This document shows positions 7,533-15,023 of a DNA stretch of 35,554 nucleotides, piece by piece. The notes beneath the pieces were generated by a model that ran no database searches, was not told the origin of the DNA, and worked only from the letters and a program-made list of their open reading frames with translations. The DNA comes from Streptomyces sp. MBT53 (GTDB lineage Bacteria; Actinomycetota; Actinomycetes; Streptomycetales; Streptomycetaceae): contig NZ_JAEQAZ010000087.1 in the NCBI RefSeq assembly GCF_016654115.1, positions 1 through 35,554 on the forward strand. Reading direction: 5' to 3'. Numbering within the stretch: position 1 is the first letter of the stretch; each line of letters starts with the position of its first letter. Position numbers and translations under genes: made by a program.

Positions 7533-7945
7533 CCGAGCGCCACATCATCCGGCCCAGCGAGGCCAACGAACGGGACGTCTTCGAGTACGCCCTGCTGCGC
7601 GTCGTACCGCGCGTGGAGCGCGGCGAGTGCATCAACGCCGGAGTCCTCGTCTACTGCCGCGCCCGGTCCTACGTCGGCGCCCGCACCCATCTGGACGAGG
7701 CGCGGCTGCTCGCCCTCGACCCGGACGCCGATGTGGCCGGGATCAGGGCCGCGCTCGGTGCCGTGGAAGGAGTGTGTGCGGGTGGTGACGCGGCCGGGCA
7801 GGCGGCGCGGGACGACGCCGGGCGGCGCTTCCGGTGGTTGATCGCGCCCCGGTCCACCGTCGTGCAGCCCGGGCCCGTGCACACCGGTCTCACCGTCGAT
7901 CCGGCGGCCGAGACGGAGCGCCTGCTCGACCTGCTGGTGAGGTAA
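7529..7945 (+). CDS. DUF3037 family protein
   Basis: This 138-residue protein shows DUF3037 landmarks: FEYALLRVVPRVERGECINAGVLVYCRA near 19-46, a LLALDPDADV segment near 70-79, and the C-terminal block RFRWLIAPRSTVVQPGPVHTGL. The family has no established function. It begins with GTG inside the stop codon of the HipA-like kinase gene, so the two proteins are made in tandem and probably in comparable amounts. The pairing suggests a kinase substrate, inhibitor or complex partner, but the sequence does not say which. The family call is confident; any toxin-antitoxin reading is speculation. Confidence 0.85.
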   Translation: MTERHIIRPSEANERDVFEYALLRVVPRVERGECINAGVLVYCRARSYVGARTHLDEARLLALDPDADVAGIRAALGAVEGVCAGGDAAGQAARDDAGRRFRWLIAPRSTVVQPGPVHTGLTVDPAAETERLLDLLVR

Positions 7946-7970
7946 TGAATCACACCCGGCCCTGCGCACG

Positions 7971-7999
7971 TTGACACCGAGTGCCAGGGCTTCTAGCGT
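7971..7999 (+). promoter_or_regulatory. consensus-like housekeeping promoter for the SDR operon
   Basis: TTGACA (7971-7976) is followed by a 17-nt spacer and TAGCGT (7994-7999). This is a textbook principal-sigma arrangement in Streptomyces. Transcription would start near 8006, leaving a leader of about 80 nt before the ATG at 8088. Confidence 0.7.
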
Positions 8000-8087
8000 C
8001 ACGTCTGCCGAAGGTACTAAGCGGTCGCTCACCGGCGGGCCGCAGTTTTCAAGGGCGAGAGTTTCTCAAGGGCGAGGAGAACCAGGA

Positions 8088-8849
8088 ATGTCCACCACTG
8101 AGCAGCGGGTCGCGATCGTCACCGGCGGAGCGCGGGGCATCGGCGCCGCCACCGCCGTACGCCTCGCGGCCGAGGGCCGTGCGGTCGCCGTGATCGACCT
8201 CGACGAGGCCGCCTGCAAGGACACCGTGGAGAAGATCACCGCGGCCGGCGGGAAGGCCCTCGCGGTCGGCGCCGACGTCTCCGACGAGGCACAGGTCGAA
8301 GCCGCCGTCGCACGCATCGTCGCCGAGCTCGGCGCGCCCACGATCCTGGTCAACAACGCGGGCGTGCTCCGCGACAACCTGCTCTTCAAGATGAGCGTCT
8401 CCGACTGGGACACCGTCCTGAACGTGCACCTGCGCGGCTCGTTCCTGATGACCAAGGCCGTCCAGAAGCACATGGTCGACGCGGGCTTCGGCCGGGTCGT
8501 CAACCTCTCCTCGTCCTCCGCCCTCGGCAACCGCGGCCAGGCCAACTACTCCGCCGCCAAGGCCGGCCTCCAGGGCTTCACCAAGACCCTCGCCATCGAG
8601 CTCGGCAAGTTCGGCATCACGGCCAACGCCGTCGCCCCCGGCTTCATCGCCACCGACATGACCGCCGCGACCGCCGCCCGCGTCGGCATGGGCTTCGAGG
8701 ACTTCAAGGCCGCCGCCGCCACCCAGATCCCGGTGCAGCGCGTCGGCGAGCCCGACGACATCGCCAACGCAGTCGCCTTCTTCACCAACGAGGCGGCCGG
8801 CTTCGTCTCCGGCCAGGTCCTGTACGTCGCCGGCGGACCGCTCAACTAG
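8088..8849 (+). CDS. FabG-type short-chain dehydrogenase/reductase
   Basis: This 253-residue classical SDR has the cofactor motif TGGARGIG (12-19), NNAG (89-92) and a Ser-Tyr-Lys triad at about Ser141, Tyr154 and Lys158 (YSAAK). The C-terminal AGGPLN end and GRVVNLSSSSALGNRGQANYSAAK-like core place it near 3-oxoacyl-ACP/CoA reductases. It is not beside other fatty-acid synthase genes, so it is probably an auxiliary ketoreductase, perhaps acting on acyl-CoA or alcohols. AGGAGA precedes the ATG. It is the first gene of a two-SDR operon, 21 bp ahead of the second gene, driven by the TTGACA/TAGCGT promoter. Substrate and cofactor preference cannot be fixed; the acidic residue after the second strand (VIDLDE) suggests NAD(H). 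Confidence 0.92.
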   Translation: MSTTEQRVAIVTGGARGIGAATAVRLAAEGRAVAVIDLDEAACKDTVEKITAAGGKALAVGADVSDEAQVEAAVARIVAELGAPTILVNNAGVLRDNLLFKMSVSDWDTVLNVHLRGSFLMTKAVQKHMVDAGFGRVVNLSSSSALGNRGQANYSAAKAGLQGFTKTLAIELGKFGITANAVAPGFIATDMTAATAARVGMGFEDFKAAAATQIPVQRVGEPDDIANAVAFFTNEAAGFVSGQVLYVAGGPLN

Positions 8850-8870
8850 GGAATTCGGGAACACGGAACC

Positions 8871-9641
8871 ATGACTGAACAGCCTGAACTGCCCGCGCTC
8901 TCCGGCAAGGTCGCCGTCATCACCGGCGCCAGCCGCGGCATCGGCTACGGCGTCGCCGAGGCCCTGCTCGCCCGCGGCGACCGGGTCTGCATCACCGGAC
9001 GCAACGAGGACGCCCTCAAGGAGGCCGTCGAGACGCTCGGCGCCGAGCGCGTCATCGGCGTGGCCGGCAAGGCCCACGACGAGGCCCACCAGGCCACCGT
9101 CGTCGAGCGCACGATGGAGGCCTTCGGCCGCGTCGACTACCTGGTCAACAACGCCGGTACGAACCCGGTGTTCGGCCCGATCGCCGACCTCGACCTGAAC
9201 GTCGCCCGCAAGGTCTTCGAGACCAACGTCATCTCGGCGCTCGGCTTCGCCCAGAAGACCTGGCACGCCTGGCAGAAGGACAACGGCGGCGCGATCGTCA
9301 ACATCGCCTCCCTCGCCGGGATCTCCGCCTCGCCGTTCATCGGCGCGTACGGCGTCAGCAAGGCCGCGATGGTCAACCTGACGCTCCAGCTGGCGCACGA
9401 GTTCGCGCCCGGCGTACGGGTCAACTCGATCGCCCCGGCGGTCGTGAAGACCAAGTTCGCCGCCGCCCTGTACGAGGGCCGCGAGGCGGAGGCAGCCGCC
9501 TCCTACCCGCTGGCCCGGCTCGGTGTGCCCTCCGACATCGGCGGCGCCGCCGCGTTCCTGACGTCGGACCAGTCCGAGTGGATCACCGGCCAGACCCTCG
9601 TCGTCGACGGCGGCATCCTCCTGAACGCCGGAGTGGCCTGA
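8871..9641 (+). CDS. short-chain dehydrogenase/reductase, second gene of the pair
   Basis: This is a 256-residue SDR with TGASRGIG (18-25), NNAG (93-96) and the triad Ser147, Tyr160 and Lys164. The segment ITGRNEDAL after strand 2 has an Arg typical of NADP(H) preference, in contrast to the Asp-type segment of the gene upstream, so the two enzymes may use different cofactors. It follows the first SDR by 21 bp and is closed by a strong terminator, so the pair forms an isolated operon. Family membership is certain; substrate is unknown. Orthologous adjacent SDR pairs are, from memory, conserved in Streptomyces. Confidence 0.92.
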   Translation: MTEQPELPALSGKVAVITGASRGIGYGVAEALLARGDRVCITGRNEDALKEAVETLGAERVIGVAGKAHDEAHQATVVERTMEAFGRVDYLVNNAGTNPVFGPIADLDLNVARKVFETNVISALGFAQKTWHAWQKDNGGAIVNIASLAGISASPFIGAYGVSKAAMVNLTLQLAHEFAPGVRVNSIAPAVVKTKFAAALYEGREAEAAASYPLARLGVPSDIGGAAAFLTSDQSEWITGQTLVVDGGILLNAGVA

Positions 9642-9651
9642 CCCGACGACC

Positions 9652-9696
9652 CGGGCGCCGGTTTCTTTGCTGTTCCCTTTACGGAACCGGCGCCCG
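9652..9696 (+). terminator. terminator hairpin closing the SDR operon
   Basis: CGGGCGCCGGTT (9652-9663) pairs perfectly with AACCGGCGCCCG (9685-9696) around a 21-nt pyrimidine-rich loop. It begins 10 nt after the stop codon of the second SDR. Confidence 0.8.
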
Positions 9697-9842
9697 TGTC
9701 GAGGTACGAAAACGCGCACAGTGGACTGACAACGTCGTCATGAAACCGCTGATCAAGTGCCCTGTCCGAACCTTGCTCAACCGGGCGGGGCACTGCGGTA
9801 TGGTCTGCCGACCCTTGGTATGGCGGATCGAGGAGCGTGCGC

Positions 9843-11420
9843 GTGTTCAACCGGAACCGAGGCCTGCGGAGAGCCGCGGCGATCACGTCGATATCCCTGG
9901 TGGCCGGATGCGGGGTGTTCTCGGACGGAAATCCCGACGACCGGGGACCCATCGTCGTCGGCACCACCAGCGCCCCCAGCACGCTCGACCCGGCCGCCTC
10001 CTGGGACGGCTCGTGGGAGCTGTTCCGCAACATCTACCAGACGCTCCTCGCCTACCCGACCGGCGCGACCACCCCCGAGCCGGACGCCGCCAAGAGTTGC
10101 GGTTTCACCGACAGTTCGAACACGACGTACCGCTGCGAACTGCGCGCGGGCATGAAGTTCGCCGACGGGGACACCCTCGACGCCCAGGCCGTCAAGCACT
10201 CCATCGACCGCATCCGACAGATCGACGTCGCGGGCGGACCCGCGGGACTGCTGGGCAGCCTCGACCGCGTCCAGGTGACCGGTGACCGCGAGGTCGTCTT
10301 CCACCTCAACAAGCCCGACGCGACCTTCCCGTTCGTGCTCGCCACCCCGGCCATGTCGATCGTCGACCCCGACGACTACCCCGCGCACTCCCTGCGCAAG
10401 GACGGCAAGGTCTTCGGCTCCGGGCCGTACACCCTGAAGTCCTACGACGACGGCAAGCAGGCCCAACTCGTCGGCAACGACCGCTACAAGGGCTTCGCCA
10501 AGCGGGAGAACAGCGCGGTGACGATCCGCTACTTCCAGGACTCGGGCACCATGGTGAAGGCGCTGCGGGACCAGAAGATCGACGTCACCTATCGCGGCCT
10601 CGCCGCCGACGACATCGTCACCCTCCAGGGGAGCCCCTCCAAGGACCTGCAACTGGTCGACGGCTCCGGCACCGACATCAACTACCTGGTGTTCAACCCC
10701 AAGGACCAGTGGGCCAAGAACCCCGCCGTCCGCAAGGCCGTCGCCCAGGTCGTCGACCGAGGGGCGATCACCCACAAGATCTACCGCGACACCGTGGACC
10801 CCCTCTACTCCATGGTCCCGAAGGGCCTCACCGGCCACACCACCGCCTTCTTCGACGACTTCGGGGACCCCAGCGTCCCCAAGGCACGGAAGATCCTCAC
10901 CCGCGCGGGCATCACCGAACGCGTCCCGCTCACCCTCTGGTACACCAGCGACCGCTACGGCTCCGAGACCGCCCTGGAGTTCAAGGAACTCAAACGGCAG
11001 CTGGACGCCTCGGGGCTCTTCACGATCACCCTGAAGAGCCGCCCCTGGAAGACGTATGTGACGGGCTACCAGAAGGGCGAGTATCCGGTGTTCGGGCGCG
11101 GCTGGTTCCCGGACTTCCCCGACGCCGAGAACTTCATCGCGCCCTTCGTGGGACAGCAGAACGCGCTCGGCACGCCCTACCCCTCGCCGAGGATCACCGG
11201 CGTACTGCTGCCCGAGTCCCGCAAGGAGACCGACCGGGCCGACGTGGTCAAGGAGTTCGAGGAGGCCCAGCAGATCCTGGTGGACGACACCCGGCTGCTG
11301 CCGCTGTGGCAGGGCCGGCAGTACGTGGCCGCCAGCGACGACATCTCCGGCGGGGAACAGGCCCTCGACCCGTCGACGATCATGATGATGTGGCAGCTCT
11401 ACCGCAAGACGAGCTGGTGA
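9843..11420 (+). CDS. ABC transporter substrate-binding lipoprotein, family 5 (peptide/nickel type)
   Basis: This 525-residue lipoprotein has a signal sequence and lipobox VAGC with Cys23, then an SBP_bac_5 domain with the usual openings (TLDPAASWDGS, RNIYQTLL) and later segments such as FADGDTLDAQAVKHSIDRI and NYLVFNPKD. It would bind oligopeptides or similar solutes on the outer membrane face and hand them to an ABC importer. No permease or ATPase genes are adjacent, so it is an orphan binding protein that must share a transporter or act as a sensor. GTG at 9843 is chosen because AGGAG lies 7 nt upstream; a GTG at 9837 is too close to the SD. The next gene belongs to a different pathway and has its own promoter. 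Confidence 0.92.
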   Translation: MFNRNRGLRRAAAITSISLVAGCGVFSDGNPDDRGPIVVGTTSAPSTLDPAASWDGSWELFRNIYQTLLAYPTGATTPEPDAAKSCGFTDSSNTTYRCELRAGMKFADGDTLDAQAVKHSIDRIRQIDVAGGPAGLLGSLDRVQVTGDREVVFHLNKPDATFPFVLATPAMSIVDPDDYPAHSLRKDGKVFGSGPYTLKSYDDGKQAQLVGNDRYKGFAKRENSAVTIRYFQDSGTMVKALRDQKIDVTYRGLAADDIVTLQGSPSKDLQLVDGSGTDINYLVFNPKDQWAKNPAVRKAVAQVVDRGAITHKIYRDTVDPLYSMVPKGLTGHTTAFFDDFGDPSVPKARKILTRAGITERVPLTLWYTSDRYGSETALEFKELKRQLDASGLFTITLKSRPWKTYVTGYQKGEYPVFGRGWFPDFPDAENFIAPFVGQQNALGTPYPSPRITGVLLPESRKETDRADVVKEFEEAQQILVDDTRLLPLWQGRQYVAASDDISGGEQALDPSTIMMMWQLYRKTSW

Positions 11421-11438
11421 ACCGGATCGCGGCACCGG

Positions 11439-11461
11439 TTGTCAGTGGTCGCCTGTAGGTT
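11439..11461 (+). promoter_or_regulatory. RecA-independent DNA-damage promoter (PafBC/RecA-NDp type) of ung
   Basis: TTGTCAGTG (11439-11447), 8 nt, then TAGGTT (11456-11461) fits the published actinobacterial motif TTGTCRGTG-N8-TANNNT exactly. In mycobacteria this promoter class is activated by PafBC after DNA damage. The predicted transcript start, near 11468, is next to an ATG at 11469. Confidence 0.85.
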
Positions 11462-11534
11462 CTGGGACATGGAAGCGACCGCACTCGCGCGCTCGCTCCG
11501 CATCGCAGTCGCCGCACACGGTAAGGAAGTTGAC

Positions 11535-12218
11535 GTGACCGACATCTCCATGCTCCCCGAGTCCTGGCGCGGAGTCCTGGGCGACGAGCTTCAGCAGCCC
11601 TACTTCAAGGAGCTGACCGAGTTCGTCGAGGAGGAGCGGGCGAAGGGTCCGGTCTACCCGCCGCGCGAGGAGGTCTTCGCCGCCCTGGAGGCGACCCCGT
11701 ACGACCAGGTGAAGGTGCTGGTCCTCGGTCAGGACCCGTACCACGGCGAGGGCCAGGGACACGGCCTGTGCTTCTCGGTCCGCCCCGGAGTGAAGACCCC
11801 GCCCTCCCTGCGGAACATCTACAAGGAGATGAAGGAGGAACTGGACCTCCCCATCCCGGACAACGGCTATCTGATGCCGTGGGCCCAGCAGGGAGTCCTG
11901 CTGCTCAACGCGGTGCTCACGGTCCGCTCCGGCGAGGCCAACTCCCACAAGGGCAAGGGCTGGGAGAAGTTCACCGACGCGGTGATCCGCGCGGTGGCCG
12001 ACCGCCCCGACCCGGCGGTCTTCGTCCTGTGGGGCAACTACGCGCAGAAGAAGCTCCCCCTGATCGACGAGGAGCGGCACGTGGTGGTCAAGGGCGCGCA
12101 CCCCTCCCCGCTGTCCGCCAAGAAGTTCTTCGGCTCCCGCCCGTTCACCCAGATCGACGAGGCCGTCGCCAAGCAGGGCCACACCGCGATCGACTGGCGC
12201 ATCCCGAACCTGGGCTGA
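11535..12218 (+). CDS. ung: uracil-DNA glycosylase, family 1
   Basis: This 227-residue enzyme removes uracil from DNA as the first step of base excision repair. The family 1 motifs are complete: GQDPYH with catalytic Asp67, the uracil-contacting Asn125 in LLLNAVLTV, and the DNA-intercalation loop HPSPLS with His189. The GTG at 11535 is preferred because homologues begin MTDI...LPESW and AAGGA lies 7 nt upstream. The damage promoter would also allow a leaderless start at the in-frame ATG 11469, adding 22 residues. Induction by DNA damage independent of LexA is predicted from the promoter. The next gene carries the same promoter type. Confidence 0.97.
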   Translation: MTDISMLPESWRGVLGDELQQPYFKELTEFVEEERAKGPVYPPREEVFAALEATPYDQVKVLVLGQDPYHGEGQGHGLCFSVRPGVKTPPSLRNIYKEMKEELDLPIPDNGYLMPWAQQGVLLLNAVLTVRSGEANSHKGKGWEKFTDAVIRAVADRPDPAVFVLWGNYAQKKLPLIDEERHVVVKGAHPSPLSAKKFFGSRPFTQIDEAVAKQGHTAIDWRIPNLG

Positions 12219-12254
12219 GCCCGCCGGGGCCGGTCCGGGGCCGCCTGACGGGGA

Positions 12255-12277
12255 TTGTCAGTGGCGCCGGTTAGCGT
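12255..12277 (+). promoter_or_regulatory. second PafBC/RecA-NDp-type damage promoter
   Basis: TTGTCAGTG (12255-12263), 8 nt, then TAGCGT (12272-12277) is again an exact match to TTGTCRGTG-N8-TANNNT. It lies 45 bp before the GTG of the TPR-like gene at 12322, so that gene is predicted to be DNA-damage induced in its own right. Confidence 0.82.
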
Positions 12278-12321
12278 CGAGGGGGACGGCCAACGGTGGC
12301 TGACAAGGTGCGGAGGACGCT

Positions 12322-12855
12322 GTGACGGAGCGACAGGAGCAGGCGGCGCCGGACGCTCTGCTGACGCGGATCGGACAGGTCGTCATGCTGCACCACGGCG
12401 GCGACCGCGAGGAGGCCAGGGAGCGGCTGCTCGGCCTGTGGGCGGAGCTGGGTGAGGACGGCGACCCACTGCACCGCTGCACGCTGGCCCACTACCTGGC
12501 CGACACCCAGGACGACCCGACCGACGAACTCGCCTGGGATCTCCGGGCGTTGTCGGCGGCGGACGAGCTGACGGACGGGCGGGAGACGAGGGACACCGGC
12601 CAGGAGGGGGCGGGCGCGGTGCGCGGCTTCTACCCCTCCCTGCATCTCAACCTCGCCGCCGACTACATCAAGCTCGACCGCCCGGACGCCGCCCGCACCC
12701 ACCTCCGCCGCGCCCGCGCCGCCTGCACGGTCCTCGCGGACGACGGCTACGGCAACGGGGTGCGGGCCGCGATCGGCCGACTGGAACTGCGGCTCGACAC
12801 CGAGGGCGGTGCGGCCGGGGAAGGGAACTGGGGGCCGCCGAGACCGCGGCCCTAG
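12322..12855 (+). CDS. TPR-like helical protein, predicted damage-inducible
   Basis: This 177-residue soluble protein has paired amphipathic helices resembling tetratricopeptide repeats. The clearest are ALLTRIGQVVMLHHGGDREEARERL near 12-36 and HLNLAADYIKLDRPDAARTHLRRAR near 99-123. No catalytic motif is seen. The C-terminus is low-complexity (EGNWGPPRPRP). GGAGG precedes the GTG by 5 nt. It follows ung, with its own exact PafBC-type promoter between the two genes, which links it to the DNA-damage response although the protein sequence alone does not. It may be a scaffold or regulator; no known DNA-repair domain is visible. Confidence 0.75.
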   Translation: MTERQEQAAPDALLTRIGQVVMLHHGGDREEARERLLGLWAELGEDGDPLHRCTLAHYLADTQDDPTDELAWDLRALSAADELTDGRETRDTGQEGAGAVRGFYPSLHLNLAADYIKLDRPDAARTHLRRARAACTVLADDGYGNGVRAAIGRLELRLDTEGGAAGEGNWGPPRPRP

Positions 12856-12897
12856 AACCCGGCCGATCCGTTCCCGGCCGATCTGTGCCCGTCGGCC

Positions 12898-13380
12898 TCA
12901 ACGCCCGTACGTCTGACCGCAGATGATCGACTGCGGACTGTCCGACTGCCAGCCGCCGTACTTCCTGCCCAGGGCGCACACGTCAGACGTGTTCTTGGGC
13001 ACCGACTTGACCACGTCCGGGATGTCCGCGCCCGGCTGCCGGGGATGGCGCGGCTTGGTGTGCGGGTGGGGATGAGGGTGCGGACGCGAGCGGGGGACCG
13101 GTACCGGCGCCTGCGCCGCCCGTGAGGGCGGGGCCGGCGCGTGGTGCGGTGGATGCGCGACCGGTTTCGGGCGGTGCGAGGGGTCGATGAGTTCGAGCGC
13201 CTCCCGGGCCGGGGCCTGTACGACCTGCGGCTCCGCGCTGCCGTCCGGGCGCGGCACCGACGCTTGGGACGGTGCGGCCGGGGGAGCGGGAGCCGGTGGC
13301 CGCTGGACGGTCACACAGCCGGACAGGGCCGAGACAGCCACGGTGACCAGGAGCGTTGCGGTGGTCGTCGTTCGATGCAC
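12898..13380 (-). CDS. proline/histidine-rich putative lipoprotein
   Basis: From a GTG at 13380 the product is 160 residues with a lipoprotein signal (VTVAVSALSGC, Cys22). A long Pro/Ala-rich linker follows, containing a short His-Pro run (PHPHPHPH) near residues 100-110, and then a conserved-looking tail with SDVCALGRKYGGW and two more cysteines. No catalytic domain is recognised. The Cys-containing C-terminal segment is probably a small disulfide-linked domain held away from the membrane by the linker. The His-Pro run could bind metal, but this is a guess. Further upstream in-frame GTG codons exist up to 13443; 13380 is chosen because it leaves a proper signal sequence. Confidence 0.72.
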   Translation of the reverse strand: MHRTTTTATLLVTVAVSALSGCVTVQRPPAPAPPAAPSQASVPRPDGSAEPQVVQAPAREALELIDPSHRPKPVAHPPHHAPAPPSRAAQAPVPVPRSRPHPHPHPHTKPRHPRQPGADIPDVVKSVPKNTSDVCALGRKYGGWQSDSPQSIICGQTYGR

Positions 13381-13500
13381 CCGCGCAACTCTGCTGGTTC
13401 CGGCCCTGATTGGGACACCGGACGGGCGGATGATGCCCCACACGGGTGATCTCCGCCCCCTTACGGACGGCCCGCGCCCGCCCCGGGTGACGACGTGACG

Positions 13501-14013
13501 TCAGTCGCCGGTGCTTCCGTCGATCCGCTCCCGGAGCAGATCGGCGTGGCCGTTGTGCCGCGCGTACTCCTCGATCATGTGGGTGTAGATCCAGCGCAGG
13601 TTGAAGTGCTCGCCGGTGCGGCGGTGCTTGCCCACGGAGAGGTCGTCCAGGGTGAACCGGGCGGCGTTCGCGTTCGCCGCCTCGATCTCGGCCCGCCAGG
13701 TCGCGTGGGCCTCCGCCCAGGTGTCCGCCTCGGTGGTGTGGAAATCGCCGTCCGGGTCCTCTTCGGTGAAGTAGATCGGGTCCGCCTGCTCGTCCGCCAT
13801 GACCGAGCGGAACCAGCCCCGCTCCACCTCCGCCATGTGCCGCACCAGGCCCATGAGGGACAGCGTGGAGGGCTCCACGGAGGTGGTCCTCAACTGTTCG
13901 TCGGTGAGCCCCTCGCACTTCGAGGCGAGGGTCTCGCGGTGGTAAGTGAGCCAGCCTTCCAGCATGGTGCGTTCGTCGGCGGTGGTCGAAGGTTCACTGC
14001 GCTCGATCGTCAT
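13501..14013 (-). CDS. DinB/DUF664 family protein
   Basis: This 170-residue four-helix protein belongs to the DinB/YfiT-like group. The likely metal-binding histidines are His59 in VRHMAEVERGWF and the pair His145 and His153 in the motif YTHMIEEYARHNGHADLLRE. The DUF664 subfamily in actinobacteria includes mycothiol-dependent enzymes; which thiol is used here cannot be read from sequence. The gene is divergent from the Gfo/Idh/MocA gene with about 98 bp between starts. The DinB name is historical and does not by itself indicate DNA-damage induction; no damage promoter is seen upstream. Confidence 0.88.
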   Translation of the reverse strand: MTIERSEPSTTADERTMLEGWLTYHRETLASKCEGLTDEQLRTTSVEPSTLSLMGLVRHMAEVERGWFRSVMADEQADPIYFTEEDPDGDFHTTEADTWAEAHATWRAEIEAANANAARFTLDDLSVGKHRRTGEHFNLRWIYTHMIEEYARHNGHADLLRERIDGSTGD

Positions 14014-14111
14014 GCCCGCATCCTCGCGCTCCCGGTCCGCCCGCACCACCGGATATCGCCCCGCCGTATGCTTCCGGGAACGTACCGCTGGGCGAGCGCC
14101 AGGGAGGCTCC

Positions 14112-15023
14112 GTGAAGGTCGGCTGCATCGGACTCGGTGACATCGCGCAGAAGGCCTACCTGCCGGTTCTCGGCGCCCTGCCCGGCGTCGAACTGCATCT
14201 GCAGACCCGCACCCCCGCCACCCTCGCCCGCGTCGCCGAGAGCCTCCACCTGCCGGCGGACCGGCGCCACACGGACCTCGACGCACTCCTCGCGCAGAAT
14301 CTCGACGCCGCGTTCGTGCACGCGCCCACCACCGCGCACCCCGAGATCGTCACCAGGCTGCTGGCGGCGGGCGTACCGACGTACGTCGACAAGCCGCTCG
14401 CCCACCACCTCGCCGACTCCGAGCGCCTGGTGCGGCTCGCGGAGGAGCGGAACGTGTCCCTCGCGGTCGGCTTCAACCGCCGCTACGCCCCCGGGTACGC
14501 GCAGTGCGCCGACCATCCGCGCGAGCTGATCCTGATGCAGAAGAACCGCATCGGGCTCCCCGAGGAGCCGCGCGCGATGATCCTGGACGACTTCATCCAC
14601 ATCGTGGACACCCTGCGCTTCCTGGTGCCCGGGCCGGTCGACGACATGACCGTGCGCGCCCGCACCCAGGACGGACTGCTGCACCACCTCGTGCTCCAGC
14701 TCTCCGGCGACGGCTTCACCGCGCTCGGCGTGATGAACCGGCTCAGCGGCTCGGTCGAGGAGATCCTGGAAGTCTCCGGCCAGGACACCAAGCGCCAGGT
14801 CGTCAACCTCGCCGAGGTCGTCGACCACAAGGGCCAGCCGACGGTACGGCGCCGCGGGGACTGGGTCCCGGTGGCCCGGCAGCGCGGCATCGAGCAGGCC
14901 GTGCTCGCCTTCCTGGACGCCGTACGAGCGGGGAAGGTGCTCAGCGCCCGGGACGCGCTGGCGACTCATGAGCTGTGCGAGCGGGTGGTACGAGCGGTCG
15001 CGGAGCGGTCCGCCGCAGCCTGA
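14112..15023 (+). CDS. Gfo/Idh/MocA family oxidoreductase
   Basis: This 303-residue protein starts with a Rossmann motif (VGCIGLGDIAQKAYLP) and has the family's VDKP segment near residue 96, where the Lys usually takes part in catalysis (EKP in most members). The FIHIVDTLRFL helix near 160-170 holds the usual catalytic His. It is expected to oxidise or epimerise a sugar, inositol or related substrate with NAD(P). GGGAGG stands 5 nt before the GTG. It is not in an evident sugar operon, and its 3' end overlaps the convergent lnt gene by 83 bp, so antisense interference between the two transcripts is possible. Confidence 0.9.
   Translation: MKVGCIGLGDIAQKAYLPVLGALPGVELHLQTRTPATLARVAESLHLPADRRHTDLDALLAQNLDAAFVHAPTTAHPEIVTRLLAAGVPTYVDKPLAHHLADSERLVRLAEERNVSLAVGFNRRYAPGYAQCADHPRELILMQKNRIGLPEEPRAMILDDFIHIVDTLRFLVPGPVDDMTVRARTQDGLLHHLVLQLSGDGFTALGVMNRLSGSVEEILEVSGQDTKRQVVNLAEVVDHKGQPTVRRRGDWVPVARQRGIEQAVLAFLDAVRAGKVLSARDALATHELCERVVRAVAERSAAA

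Noticed and set aside
6777..7945. Classical HipBA toxin-antitoxin module
   Set aside because: No HipB-like DNA-binding protein is present, the kinase is too short for HipA, and the partner is DUF3037.
8049..9719. A 556-codon minus-strand frame opposite the two SDR genes
   Set aside because: Pure shadow of two well-conserved SDR genes, rich in Gly/Asp/Val reading.
13501..14013. SOS-regulated dinB polymerase-type gene
   Set aside because: The DinB family here is the four-helix metalloenzyme-like fold, not the Y-family polymerase, and no damage promoter precedes it.
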